NCBI GenBank assembly: GCA_947175695.1
Contig: CAMWNT010000004.1
Location: 1-48,401, forward strand
Source: an uncultured Porphyromonadaceae bacterium
GTDB taxonomy: Bacteria > Bacteroidota > Bacteroidia > Bacteroidales > Muribaculaceae
Direction: 5' to 3'
Length of the DNA stretch: 48,401 nt
The position numbers and the translations under genes are program-made. Shown here piece after piece: positions 15,315 to 23,989 of this stretch. Position 1 is the stretch's first letter, and each line of letters starts with the position of its first letter. The notes beneath the pieces are model-generated. The model was not told the DNA's origin, ran no database searches, and worked only from the letters and a program-made list of their open reading frames with translations.

Positions 15315-16053
15315 TCAGTGTCCCTTTATGACGCCAATAAAGAAGCATTGCGAGGCCGAATATCATTCCCCCCAAATGCGCGAAGTGGGCCACCGAGCTG
15401 ACGCTGCCGCTGACTCCGAGCAACAGCTCAAGCACGCCATAGCCAATCACCATATATTTTGCCTTGATCGGCACCGGGATAAAGAAGAGATACATCGGGA
15501 GATTGGGAAATACGAACGCGAATCCCAGCAATAGTCCGAAGATCGCCCCCGACGCGCCTACGGTCAGCATCGCGTTTTTCAGCTGCGCCATTCCGGAAGC
15601 GAAATAGCCCGGGGCCGAAGCGACGGCCTCGGCCATAGCGCCGGTCGACATGCCGTTGAGCCGAGCGATGCCCGATACATAATCGTGCATCCACGTCAGC
15701 TGCCACACCCCTTCCTGCACCAAAGCCGCGCCGATACCGCAGACCATATAGAACATGAAGAAGCGCTTCGCGCCCCACACATTCTCCAGTATGCGGCCGA
15801 ACATCCAGAGGGTGAACATATTGAAGCCCAGATGAAGGATAGTGTCGCGGTCGTGAAGAAACATATAGGTCACCAACTGCACCGGATTAAACTTATCCGA
15901 TCCCCAGAAATGCAGCCCGAGGATATCCATCAGACGCACTCCGAACGAACCGCTGACAAATTCAATCAGCCAGATGAGAATATTTATGATCAAAAGATTG
16001 CGTGTGACCGGTGGAATCCGCTCAAGCCACGCGGGAAGTCGTTGGGATGACAT
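15289..16053 (-). CDS. Rhomboid family intramembrane serine protease (first of pair)
   Basis: A 254-residue rhomboid with catalytic S168 in TVGASGAIFGLLLG, catalytic H226 in FAHLGGMIFG, and HLGFNMFTLWMFG supplying the HxxxN motif. The start at 16053 (MSSQRLPAWLERIPPVTRNLL) fits the family and lies about 24 bp below the -7 box at 16077-16084; the longer open frame would begin upstream of that promoter. Two rhomboids of different length in one operon is a common Bacteroidales arrangement, which suggests complementary substrate ranges or a heteromeric unit, though neither is proven. Confidence 0.92.
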   Translation of the reverse strand: MSSQRLPAWLERIPPVTRNLLIINILIWLIEFVSGSFGVRLMDILGLHFWGSDKFNPVQLVTYMFLHDRDTILHLGFNMFTLWMFGRILENVWGAKRFFMFYMVCGIGAALVQEGVWQLTWMHDYVSGIARLNGMSTGAMAEAVASAPGYFASGMAQLKNAMLTVGASGAIFGLLLGFAFVFPNLPMYLFFIPVPIKAKYMVIGYGVLELLLGVSGSVSSVAHFAHLGGMIFGLAMLLYWRHKGTLNGNRGFFY

Positions 16054-16076
16054 ATATTCAGTTATGCTATATATTA

Positions 16077-16084
16077 CAAAATTA
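16077..16084 (-). promoter_or_regulatory. Rhomboid operon -7 box
   Basis: CAAAATTA on the + strand reads TAATTTTG on the - strand, matching TAnnTTTG. It implies transcription starting near 16070 and a leader of about 17-20 nt, which supports the ATG at 16053. No exact -33 TTTG is visible. Confidence 0.6.
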
Positions 16085-16218
16085 GTAAAAAATGGCCACA
16101 TAGCCACGCCCGACCCTCGTAAATTGAAAAAATTCAGGCGTATTTCCCCTTTCGGGCCCCTCTGAGAGCGTATTTTTACAAAAAAACGGGACCTGAAGTT
16201 AAAAAATCTCATTTTTTA

Positions 16219-16249
16219 TTTGAAAGTCTTATAATTATCGTTAAATTTG
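16219..16249 (+). promoter_or_regulatory. HU promoter, consensus Bacteroidota type
   Basis: TTTG (16219-16222), a 19-bp spacer, then TAAATTTG (16242-16249). This matches the -33 TTTG / -7 TAnnTTTG consensus of the Bacteroidota primary sigma factor exactly. Transcription should start near 16254-16257. Confidence 0.85.
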
Positions 16250-16256
16250 CCTTTGG

Positions 16257-16449
16257 TTATCCGTTTTCTGTCTAACCACAGGCTTCGGACGATGGTTTTA
16301 TACATGGACTCACACCCCGCTTCAACGCTTTAATGAGCGCGCAGGATTTTCCAACGTATGCAGCTATTGGGAGACTTGGGGGTTGGTATCGATTACTTTG
16401 TTTTCGCTACCGACTTATCTCACGCCATCACATAAAATCCAAATAATTT
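16257..16449 (+). promoter_or_regulatory. Long HU 5' leader (about 190 nt), possibly structured
   Basis: The strong promoter at 16219-16249 sits about 190 nt before the HU start, so the mRNA has an unusually long leader. Two pairings share bases: CCAAC (16351-16355) with GTTGG (16382-16386), and GGTATCG (16385-16391) with CGCTACC (16405-16411, one mismatch). They cannot form together. Whether this is a regulator or merely a long leader is not shown. I see no coding frame in it that I would support. Confidence 0.4.
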
Positions 16450-16713
16450 ATGAACAAGACAGATCTTATCAACGAAATCGCCGCCAAGGCCAACCTCAAC
16501 AAAGTCGACGCCAAAGCAGCTCTCGAAGCCACACTCGAATCTATCGCCCAGGCTCTCGCCAACGATGATAAAGTGCAGCTTATCGGCTTCGGCACTTTCA
16601 GCATGGTCGAAAAGCCCGAACGCAGCGGCATCAACCCCCGCACAAAGGAAAAAATCACCATCGCTGCGCGCAAGACCGCGAAGTTCAAACCCGCCGACAA
16701 CCTGGGCAAATAA
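16450..16713 (+). CDS. hup: HU family DNA-binding protein
   Basis: An 87-residue histone-like protein. The start MNKTDLINEIAAKANLNKVD forms the dimerising helices, IGFGTFSMVEKPERSG begins the beta saddle, and the minor-groove arm carries INPRTKEKITIAARKT with the proline that intercalates into bent DNA. Length and motifs are standard for HU rather than IHF. It compacts the nucleoid as a homo- or heterodimer. It has its own consensus promoter and long leader and ends in a hairpin, so it is probably monocistronic. Confidence 0.96.
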   Translation: MNKTDLINEIAAKANLNKVDAKAALEATLESIAQALANDDKVQLIGFGTFSMVEKPERSGINPRTKEKITIAARKTAKFKPADNLGK

Positions 16714-16741
16714 TCGCCTTAGGCTGACCTGAATTTTTACG

Positions 16742-16792
16742 CCGCATCCGGCTCCCGACATGTCGTCACGACAGGCCCGGAGCCGGGTGCGG
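16742..16792 (+). terminator. Large hairpin after HU
   Basis: CCGCATCCGGCTCC (16742-16755) pairs with GGAGCCGGGTGCGG (16779-16792) through 14 positions with one G-U pair. The loop contains a smaller TGTCG/CGACA hairpin. TTGTCAGTTTTC follows, a weak T-tract. It probably separates HU from the SUI1 gene. Confidence 0.75.
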
Positions 16793-16847
16793 TTGTCAGT
16801 TTTCTTTAGGCCATTTCACATCAATCAATTTTACTTCCCCTCACCTT

Positions 16848-17198
16848 ATGTCCTGGAAAGATATTCTCGCCGGCCTCCAAGATTCGGGCACTCTGCCCCC
16901 CGGCGATCCCGAACCAAACGAAGCGGCCCAAGCCGAGGCCGACGCCGGCAAGGCCGAAACCACATCTCTCCCCATCCGCTTCTTCTACGAAAAAAAAGGT
17001 CGCGCCGGAAAGCCGGCCACCATCATCACCGGCTTCGACTCACTCTCCGACGATGAGCTGACCCGCATCGCAAGCCTCCTCAAACAGCGGCTCGGGTGTG
17101 GCGGATCGGCTCGCGGCGGCGAAATCCTGCTGCAAGGCGACCGACGCGACCGCGCCCGCGAAATCCTCATCGCCGAAGGCTACAGAATCAAGAAATAA
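16848..17198 (+). CDS. yciH: SUI1/eIF1-like translation factor (YciH family)
   Basis: A 116-residue protein: a variable acidic N-terminus (about 1-40) and a SUI1 domain. The domain runs from IRFFYEKKGRAGKPATIITG through LKQRLGCGGSARGGEILLQG to EGYRIKK. The basic GRxGKPxT loop and GCGGSxxGGEIxLQGDxR are family hallmarks. Bacterial YciH binds the 30S near the P site and can destabilise aberrant initiation complexes; the physiological role in Bacteroidota is unclear. It is followed after 65 bp by the helicase-nuclease gene. Confidence 0.92.
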   Translation: MSWKDILAGLQDSGTLPPGDPEPNEAAQAEADAGKAETTSLPIRFFYEKKGRAGKPATIITGFDSLSDDELTRIASLLKQRLGCGGSARGGEILLQGDRRDRAREILIAEGYRIKK

Positions 17199-17263
17199 AC
17201 GAGTGTGTCTCGACACTCACTTTCAATTCAACAGCTTCACCCTTTCACCCCGACATTCCGAAG

Positions 17264-20200
17264 ATGCTTACCCTTCAACGCGCCTCAGCCGGCTCCGGAA
17301 AGACATATACTCTGACCAAGAAGTTTATCCGACTGCTGATATCGACAGCTATCGACGACTCCGCTCCGCGCCTGCGCACCGATGCCGAACTGCGCGACTC
17401 GCTCAGCCATATCCTTGCGATCACTTTCACCAATATGGCCACAGCCGAAATGAAAGACCGCATCATGGCCAGACTCAACGATCTTGCTTATAACGTCGAC
17501 CCCGCTCATCCGGGCAAGACCGATTATCTGCTCGATTTCATGGAGGAGTTCGACGCCGGAATTGAGGATATCAGCCATGCCTGCCGCACTGTGCTCAATA
17601 ATATCCTCTATAAGTTTTCCGATTTCAATGTGCAGACAATCGACTCCTTCTTTCAGGCGATTTTGCGCACATTCGCTTATGAGGCCGAACTCCCCGAAAG
17701 CTATGAATTGCTGATCGACACTTCTTTCGTCAATCGCCAGGCAGTCGACAATATAATCGAAGAGCTGGGTGCATCCAAGCTTGCTCCGGCTCCGACGTTC
17801 TGGATCCGACATCTGATCCGCCTCGCGCTGGAGAAGGGCGAACGGCGCTGGAATGTATTCTCGCAGGCAGAAGGTGCTACGGGATCGAAGGGGGTGCTTC
17901 GCGAAATCGTCAAGATGGCCGAGGAGCTCGAGAAGGAGTCCAACAAGTCGGCCCGCGCCAAACTTGACGACTATTTCAACTCCGACCACGACCTGCTGAG
18001 CGACTACAAGGCTATCTGCGACTATTTCGCCGGCCGCTATGCCACTCTCTTCGGACGCATGCGCGATGCAGCCGGGAAGGTGGCGGACGCATTCAAAGCC
18101 ATTGCCGCCCTGTCGACGAGCCCGTCGGGAAGTGCCGACAACAACTCCTCGCTCAATGATATCACGCCATATATAGCCGGAAAGTCGCGCACAGTCAAGC
18201 AACTGAGCAGGATTCTTGATCCTGACGGCCGCCCCGACAGCGACTTCGCATGGGGCGCCAAAGAGTGGACCGCGGCCAATTTCTTCAGCTCCGATATCAA
18301 GGGGGAGGCTAAGAAATTGATCATGCAGCAGGCGGCAGAACCCGTGGCTGCATTGACCGAACTCAACGACGCTTTCGACGAATGGCAGGCCTTCCGCAAG
18401 GGAGAGGGATTGCTATGGTCGAAATATGCCGAAGGCTATCCCCGCATCGGACTTATCCGCGAACTGACCGAACGCATCGATTCGATTCTCGTCGAGACCG
18501 GGGCGATGAAGATCTCCGACACCAACAATATGCTTCGCCGCATCATCGCCGACGATGATGTGCCATTCATCTACGAACGATTCGGCACACGCCTCCACCA
18601 TTTTCTGATCGATGAATTCCAGGACACATCCAAGCTGCAATGGGAAAACATTCTCCCCCTTCTTCGCGAAAGCGAAAGCCATAAACACGAGAATCTTATC
18701 ATCGGCGACGCCAAGCAGAGCATCTATCGCTTCCGAAGCGCCGACCCGACACTTATCACTCAGAAAGTGCCCGCCGCATTTCCCGACTCGCTGCTGCGCG
18801 GATATGCAAAGATGGAGAACGCCAATCGGCGCAGCGCACGCCATATCGTGGAATTCAACAATTTCTTCTTCCGCAATCTCTCGGGAGCGTTGAGTCGCGA
18901 GATCTCCGAACTTTATGCCAACACTGTGCAATATCCCGCGGCCAGGGATAAAGCCGATAGCGAAGAGGGTTTTGTCAAAGTCAATTTCTATAACCCCGAC
19001 AAGACCGCCAATTCCGACGACTCCGCCACAGCCCTTCCGAAGGCCGTCATGGAGCGGGTGCGCCGGCTTATCATCTCGCTGATTCAGCGTGGCTACCGCC
19101 AGCGCGACATAGCCATCCTCGTCGATCGCAAAGATCCCGGACGTCAATTGATTTCCTATATCATGGATTCCAACAAGAATCTTCCCGGGGGAGCGCGTCC
19201 GATCGAATTCGTCAGCGAGGATTCGCTGACACTCGGGTCGTCGGAGGCCGTCAATATCGTGATCAATTGCCTGAGGATGGTGCAGAGCGGCATCGAAGGC
19301 GCAGGCGTCGACGAGGCCGGCAAGAGCGATAAGCCTGACACCGACACGGCGACACGACGCCGGATCAACTGGACCGATATAGCCACACGCTATCAGTATT
19401 TTTCATTGCAGAATCCATCAATGTCGCTTCAGGAATCGATCGAGAGTTTCCTTGAAGGCGACACAATGCATGATATAATCGACAATATTCTGGCCGAGAT
19501 GTATGCAGTGACACTCCCCTCTTTGGTCGAAGCGATGATCGAGACATTCGTGCCTCGCGAACTGAAGGAGGATCAAGCCGCGTTTTTGGCCGCGCTGCAG
19601 GATGCTGTGATTGATTATTGCGACATCTACCCCACAGACATCGCATCGTTTCTGAAATGGTGGAAACGCTCGGGAGCCAACAGTTGCATTTCATCACCCG
19701 ACGGCACCGACGCCGTCAACGTGCTGACCATCCATAAATCGAAGGGGCTCGAATATGAATGTGTGATTCTCCCGGATATCAATCTGCGTTTCAGGCTGAA
19801 AAAGGAGTGGCATTGGGTGGATGTGCCGGAGGATTTCCCGATGGCCGACAGAATGCCGGGATGCGTACCGATCAACATGGGCCATATCTCTCAAGACGAG
19901 ATAAAGAACGATACATCCTGGCTCAATACCCCTTATGCCGATCTATATCGGGAGGAGCTGCATCTTCTGGAAGTCGATCTGCTCAACAAGGCTTATGTGG
20001 CCATGACGCGTCCCCGCACCGAGCTCTATATCTTTCTGCCCGAGACCGATCCCGAAAGGCTTGAGATTCTTCGCAAGGCTTCAATCACCGGGCCGGAGAT
20101 GGAGCCTACTAAAAAGAGAACGACTCGAAAATCGGAGAATGTTGAATATCTCGCGCAATACATGCGGCGCATTTTGACCGATTCGCTCGATATCGGATTC

Positions 20201-20914
20201 CTTTATGAGCCTGCGGAGGACGAATCCGACATGCTTGCCTCGACAGCCGATATCGCGGAGACGGAGGCCGAGGAGGGGCTGCCGGAAGTCAGCTTCACGT
20301 TCGGCTCACCGGTGAAAGACGTGGCGGCACATCTTGCGCGGGGAAAGAAATCAGCGAGCGCAACCACCGAGACCCACGACATAACGGAATACTTCGTCAA
20401 TTCCGACCGACCGTTGCTGCAATACCATGAAGCGACGTCGAAACCCTTCCTCGACGAAGCCGACGACGACCGTGTCGATCCGCGGTCGATGGGGAGTCTG
20501 CTGCATGCCGTATTGGAATATGTCGAGGTTGAGAGCGACCTTCCTCGCGCGTTCGAGCGACTGAGGGTCAAGGGAATAATCTCGCGACGCGAAATTGCCG
20601 AATACACGCCGTTGCTCAGCGATGCGCTCGTCAGTGTGCGCGATCGCGGATGGTTTGACGGCTCGGCGCGCGTCTATGCCGAAAGGCCTCTGCTTCATCG
20701 CGGAGAGATCATGCACCGTCCCGACCGTGTGCTCCTCTATCCCGACGGCCATGCCGTAGTGATCGACTATAAATTCGGATCGTCGGAGAAGCGCGGTCTT
20801 CATCAGAAGCAAGTGGCGGGATACATGAAGCGTATCCGCGAAGCGTCAGGCGCCACGTCGGTCAGCGGCTACGTCTGGTATATCCGCGAAGAGCGCATCG
20901 ATCCCGTCGAATAA
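17264..20914 (+). CDS. addA: UvrD-type helicase with C-terminal PD-(D/E)XK nuclease, AddA-like
   Basis: A 1216-residue helicase-nuclease. Walker A is ASAGSGKTYT (7-16), Walker B with the UvrD signature is DEFQDTS (450-456), then GDAKQSIYRFRSADP, the late motif LTIHKSKGLEYECVILP, and the arginine motif AYVAMTRPRTELYIF. The C-terminal nuclease has D1154 (RPDR), D1168 and K1170 (IDYKFG), then HQKQVAGYM. This is the AddA/RecB architecture used to resect double-strand ends for RecA. The start at 17264 puts Walker A at the N-terminus as in Bacteroidales relatives. The AddB partner, often adjacent, is not in this window; argS follows instead. Codon use is less C-biased than in the PUL genes. Confidence 0.92.
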   Translation: MLTLQRASAGSGKTYTLTKKFIRLLISTAIDDSAPRLRTDAELRDSLSHILAITFTNMATAEMKDRIMARLNDLAYNVDPAHPGKTDYLLDFMEEFDAGIEDISHACRTVLNNILYKFSDFNVQTIDSFFQAILRTFAYEAELPESYELLIDTSFVNRQAVDNIIEELGASKLAPAPTFWIRHLIRLALEKGERRWNVFSQAEGATGSKGVLREIVKMAEELEKESNKSARAKLDDYFNSDHDLLSDYKAICDYFAGRYATLFGRMRDAAGKVADAFKAIAALSTSPSGSADNNSSLNDITPYIAGKSRTVKQLSRILDPDGRPDSDFAWGAKEWTAANFFSSDIKGEAKKLIMQQAAEPVAALTELNDAFDEWQAFRKGEGLLWSKYAEGYPRIGLIRELTERIDSILVETGAMKISDTNNMLRRIIADDDVPFIYERFGTRLHHFLIDEFQDTSKLQWENILPLLRESESHKHENLIIGDAKQSIYRFRSADPTLITQKVPAAFPDSLLRGYAKMENANRRSARHIVEFNNFFFRNLSGALSREISELYANTVQYPAARDKADSEEGFVKVNFYNPDKTANSDDSATALPKAVMERVRRLIISLIQRGYRQRDIAILVDRKDPGRQLISYIMDSNKNLPGGARPIEFVSEDSLTLGSSEAVNIVINCLRMVQSGIEGAGVDEAGKSDKPDTDTATRRRINWTDIATRYQYFSLQNPSMSLQESIESFLEGDTMHDIIDNILAEMYAVTLPSLVEAMIETFVPRELKEDQAAFLAALQDAVIDYCDIYPTDIASFLKWWKRSGANSCISSPDGTDAVNVLTIHKSKGLEYECVILPDINLRFRLKKEWHWVDVPEDFPMADRMPGCVPINMGHISQDEIKNDTSWLNTPYADLYREELHLLEVDLLNKAYVAMTRPRTELYIFLPETDPERLEILRKASITGPEMEPTKKRTTRKSENVEYLAQYMRRILTDSLDIGFLYEPAEDESDMLASTADIAETEAEEGLPEVSFTFGSPVKDVAAHLARGKKSASATTETHDITEYFVNSDRPLLQYHEATSKPFLDEADDDRVDPRSMGSLLHAVLEYVEVESDLPRAFERLRVKGIISRREIAEYTPLLSDALVSVRDRGWFDGSARVYAERPLLHRGEIMHRPDRVLLYPDGHAVVIDYKFGSSEKRGLHQKQVAGYMKRIREASGATSVSGYVWYIREERIDPVE

Positions 20915-20972
20915 TCAGACGCGCATACCCTCTAACTTACTACCCGGCCCATCCGCCGCGAAAAACATGCTA

Positions 20973-21004
20973 TTTGCCGACAAGCAAATTATTTTGTAAT
21001 TTTG
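20973..21004 (+). promoter_or_regulatory. argS promoter, consensus Bacteroidota type
   Basis: TTTG (20973-20976), a 20-bp spacer and TAATTTTG (20997-21004). Transcription would begin at about 21009-21012. An in-frame ATG at 21008 would sit at or before the transcript start, so this promoter decides in favour of the GTG at 21041. Confidence 0.85.
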
Positions 21005-21040
21005 TAGTTGCATTTGCATTTCCAAAAAATCGAAACGACA

Positions 21041-22819
21041 GTGAAAATAGAAGAGATAATCGCAAAAGGCGTCGCCGACGCCGTCAAGGCGCTCTATGAC
21101 GCCGATATCGATCCCGCCACCGTTCAGGTATCCCCGACAAAGAAAGAGTTTGAAGGACATCTGACTGTGGTTGTATTCCCCTTCCTGAAGGCTTCGCGCA
21201 AAAAGCCGGCCGACACCGGCGCAGAAATCGGGCAATGGCTTGTCGACAACGTCGAGGCCATCGCGGCTTTCAATGCCGTCAACGGTTTTCTCAATCTGAC
21301 TGTAAGCGCGGAATTCTGGAAAGACCTGCTCCATGAGATTCAGGCCGATCCGAATTTCGGACTGACCGAAGCGACTCCGGATTCGGAGCTGGTGATGGTG
21401 GAGTATTCTTCACCCAACACCAACAAGCCGCTCCATCTCGGCCATGTGCGCAATAATCTTCTGGGCTATTCTCTCTCGCGTATCCTTGCCGCCAACGGCA
21501 AGCGTGTCGTGAAGACAAACATCGTCAACGACCGTGGCATCCACATCTGCAAGTCGATGCTCGCCTGGAAGAAATGGGGCGAGGGAGCCACTCCCGAATC
21601 GGTCGGCAAGAAAGGCGACCATCTGATCGGCGACTATTATGTGGCCTTCGACAAGCACTATCGAGCAGAGCTGAAGGAGCTTATGGAGTCGGGCATGAGT
21701 CAGGAAGAGGCAGAAGCCGCCTCGCCGCTGATGAAGGAGGCTCGCGAGATGCTCCGCCGCTGGGAAGCGGGCGATGAAGAAGTGCGCTCCCTCTGGAAGA
21801 TGATGAATGAATGGGTCTATGCAGGCTTCGACATCACCTACAAGCGTCTCGGCGTCGATTTCGACAAGATCTATTATGAGTCCGACACATATCTTGAAGG
21901 CAAGGACCTTGTGCTCGGCGGCATCGAGAAGGGGATCATGTATCGCAAAGAGGATGGATCCGTCTGGGCCGACCTCACCCCCGACGGACTCGACCATAAA
22001 CTGCTTCTCCGCGCCGACGGCACATCGGTCTATATGACTCAGGACATCGGCACCGCCAAGCTCCGCTATCAGGATTATCCGATCGACAAGATGATCTATG
22101 TCGTGGGCAATGAGCAGAACTATCATTTCCAGGTGCTTTCGCTTCTCCTCGACAAGCTCGGCTTCAAATGGGGCAAATCGTTGACCCACTTCTCCTATGG
22201 GATGGTGGAGCTGCCCGAAGGAAAGATGAAATCACGCGAAGGCACAGTCGTTGATGCCGACGATCTGATGGACACAATGATCGCCAACGCACGCGAGGCT
22301 GCGGCCGGCCGATTCGACAATATGCCGGAGGATGAGGCGGCCGATGTGGCACGCATGGTAGGCCTCGGAGCGTTAAAATATTTCCTTCTGAAGGTAGATC
22401 CGAAGAAAAATATGCTCTTTAATCCTAAAGAGTCGATCGATTTCAACGGCAACACGGGTCCGTTCCTGCAATACACGTATGCCCGCATCCGCAGCATCTG
22501 CCGCCGCGCTGCCGAGGAGCTCGATTCCTGCTCTTACGCCGACGCCGTGCCCAACGAGAAGGAGCAGATCCTCATCCGGAAGATCGCCGATTTCCCGGCT
22601 GTTGTAGCCGAAGCCGGTCGCAATTATTCTCCGGCCGTGATCGCCAACTATTGCTATGACCTCGCCAAGGAATACAATCAGTTCTATCACGACTATCCGA
22701 TGCTGAAGGAGGAGAACGCGGCTGTGCGCTGTCTGCGTCTGAATCTCTCGGCGCTGACAGCCCGCACACTCCGTTCGGGCGTAGCGCTGCTCGGCATGGA
22801 GATGCCCGAGCGGATGTGA
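21041..22819 (+). CDS. argS: Arginyl-tRNA synthetase, GTG start
   Basis: A 592-residue class I tRNA synthetase charging tRNA-Arg. The N-terminal domain includes KKEFEGHLTVVVFPFLKASR. The HIGH motif appears as HLGH (132-135) in SSPNTNKPLHLGHVRNNL, and the KMSK region as EGKMKSREGTVVD. The anticodon-binding DALR domain closes the protein (ALTARTLRSGVALLGMEMPERM). I choose GTG 21041 (VKIEEIIAKGV) because relatives begin MKIE and the promoter at 20973-21004 leaves only about 30 nt of leader. It is transcribed apart from the upstream helicase gene. Confidence 0.96.
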   Translation: MKIEEIIAKGVADAVKALYDADIDPATVQVSPTKKEFEGHLTVVVFPFLKASRKKPADTGAEIGQWLVDNVEAIAAFNAVNGFLNLTVSAEFWKDLLHEIQADPNFGLTEATPDSELVMVEYSSPNTNKPLHLGHVRNNLLGYSLSRILAANGKRVVKTNIVNDRGIHICKSMLAWKKWGEGATPESVGKKGDHLIGDYYVAFDKHYRAELKELMESGMSQEEAEAASPLMKEAREMLRRWEAGDEEVRSLWKMMNEWVYAGFDITYKRLGVDFDKIYYESDTYLEGKDLVLGGIEKGIMYRKEDGSVWADLTPDGLDHKLLLRADGTSVYMTQDIGTAKLRYQDYPIDKMIYVVGNEQNYHFQVLSLLLDKLGFKWGKSLTHFSYGMVELPEGKMKSREGTVVDADDLMDTMIANAREAAAGRFDNMPEDEAADVARMVGLGALKYFLLKVDPKKNMLFNPKESIDFNGNTGPFLQYTYARIRSICRRAAEELDSCSYADAVPNEKEQILIRKIADFPAVVAEAGRNYSPAVIANYCYDLAKEYNQFYHDYPMLKEENAAVRCLRLNLSALTARTLRSGVALLGMEMPERM

Positions 22820-22824
22820 TCGTT

Positions 22825-22851
22825 CCGGTCGCCGCCATGGAGGCCGACCGG
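22825..22851 (+). terminator. Hairpin after argS
   Basis: CCGGTCG (22825-22831) pairs with CGACCGG (22845-22851) around a 13-nt loop about 5 bp after the argS stop. No T-run follows, so termination strength is uncertain. Confidence 0.5.
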
Positions 22852-23007
22852 GATCGGACCCCATGGCGGATAAACTAAATCACAGGTTTTTCCGTTGATT
22901 ATTATGAGATATTCTGTCTTTCACGAAGCATAGTGTGAATTGCCACCCCGCGCCGGAGGCGTTAAACTATTCCGGCTAAAATGTTTCTAATCAATGACAG
23001 CAATTGC

Positions 23008-23040
23008 GAAATAATCATCAATTAGGAAATAATCGTCAAT
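23008..23040 (+). repeat. 15-bp direct repeat upstream of the BI-1 gene
   Basis: GAAATAATCATCAAT (23008-23022) and GAAATAATCGTCAAT (23026-23040) differ at one base and are 18 bp apart. They lie 20-53 bp before the ATG at 23061, where a regulator could bind two sites nearly two helical turns apart. I see no TAnnTTTG box in the 240-bp gap. Confidence 0.6.
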
Positions 23041-23060
23041 CGACCTAATCACTCTATCAT

Positions 23061-23792
23061 ATGGATTACAAGAATCAACCCACTCCTCCCCCCTATTACG
23101 GGAATCAGATGAATCACGGCAACAGCTTCGTGATTCAGTTCAACAGCGTGATGCGCAAAGTGTATGTGCGCATGTTCGTAGGCCTGCTCATTTCGGCGTT
23201 CTGTGCCCTCGGCGTAGCCTCCTCGCCCGCTGCTCTGAGTTTCTTTTTCGGCAATCGACTCGTATACTTTGGAATGCTGATCGCGATGTTCGCCATGGCC
23301 ATCATGATTCCGGTCAGAATGAATAAGATGAGCCAAACGGCAGTCCTTGCGCTCTTCTGCGTCTATTCCGCGATCATGGGCGCATGGCTCGCTCCGATAT
23401 TCCTCGTCTATCGTCTGGGCACTATCGTCTCGACCCTTTTCATCACTGCCGGCACATTCGGAGCAATGTCAGTGTATGGCTATTTCACCAAATCGGATCT
23501 CTCGCGCATGGGCAGCTATCTGATGATGGGTCTTTTCGGAGTCATCATCCTGTCGGTGGTCAACATCTTCTTCCACAGCAGCGCGATGGAATGGATCATC
23601 TCGATTGTCGGAGTAGCACTCTTTATCGGTCTGACAGCGTGGGACACGCAGCAAGTGCGTCGTCTGGCTCAGGCCGGCCTTGATCCGGCAATGACCGACA
23701 AACTCGCCACAATGGGTGCGATGAATCTCTATCTCGACTTCATCAACCTCTTCCTCTTCCTGCTCCGCATTTTCGGCGGCCGCAACAACTGA
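23061..23792 (+). CDS. Bax inhibitor-1 family membrane protein (YbhL/YccA-like)
   Basis: A 243-residue polytopic inner-membrane protein. A short polar N-terminus with a proline run (about 1-30) is followed by seven hydrophobic segments from about 37 to 240. AWDTQQVRRLAQAG near the C-terminus is the BI-1 signature, with the aspartate implicated in ion or pH sensing, and MGAMNLYLDFINLFLFLLRIFG ends the protein as in YccA. Family members modulate calcium leak or membrane protease activity; function in Bacteroidota is unknown. A strong terminator follows. Confidence 0.93.
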   Translation: MDYKNQPTPPPYYGNQMNHGNSFVIQFNSVMRKVYVRMFVGLLISAFCALGVASSPAALSFFFGNRLVYFGMLIAMFAMAIMIPVRMNKMSQTAVLALFCVYSAIMGAWLAPIFLVYRLGTIVSTLFITAGTFGAMSVYGYFTKSDLSRMGSYLMMGLFGVIILSVVNIFFHSSAMEWIISIVGVALFIGLTAWDTQQVRRLAQAGLDPAMTDKLATMGAMNLYLDFINLFLFLLRIFGGRNN

Positions 23793-23829
23793 TTCCAGCC
23801 GCGTCCGGATCGGGCGCCATGCAATAGCA

Positions 23830-23874
23830 AAAAAATATGCGATGCTTTCTCAGCGAGAGCATCGCATATTTTTT
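23830..23874. terminator. Bidirectional intrinsic terminator
   Basis: A 17-bp perfect stem: 23830-23846 (AAAAAATATGCGATGCT) with 23858-23874 (AGCATCGCATATTTTTT), an 11-nt loop, and A/T-runs on both sides. It separates the BI-1 gene from the convergent small-protein gene at 23990. Confidence 0.93.
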
Positions 23875-23989
23875 GTTCTTAACAGCGTTGCGGAGGGCGA
23901 CTCCGATCGGTCGCTCACCACGATCGATCCGTTCGGATCAGCATTGATCGGGCTTATCCGGCGACGGATCGGTGGATCATCAGCGATGA

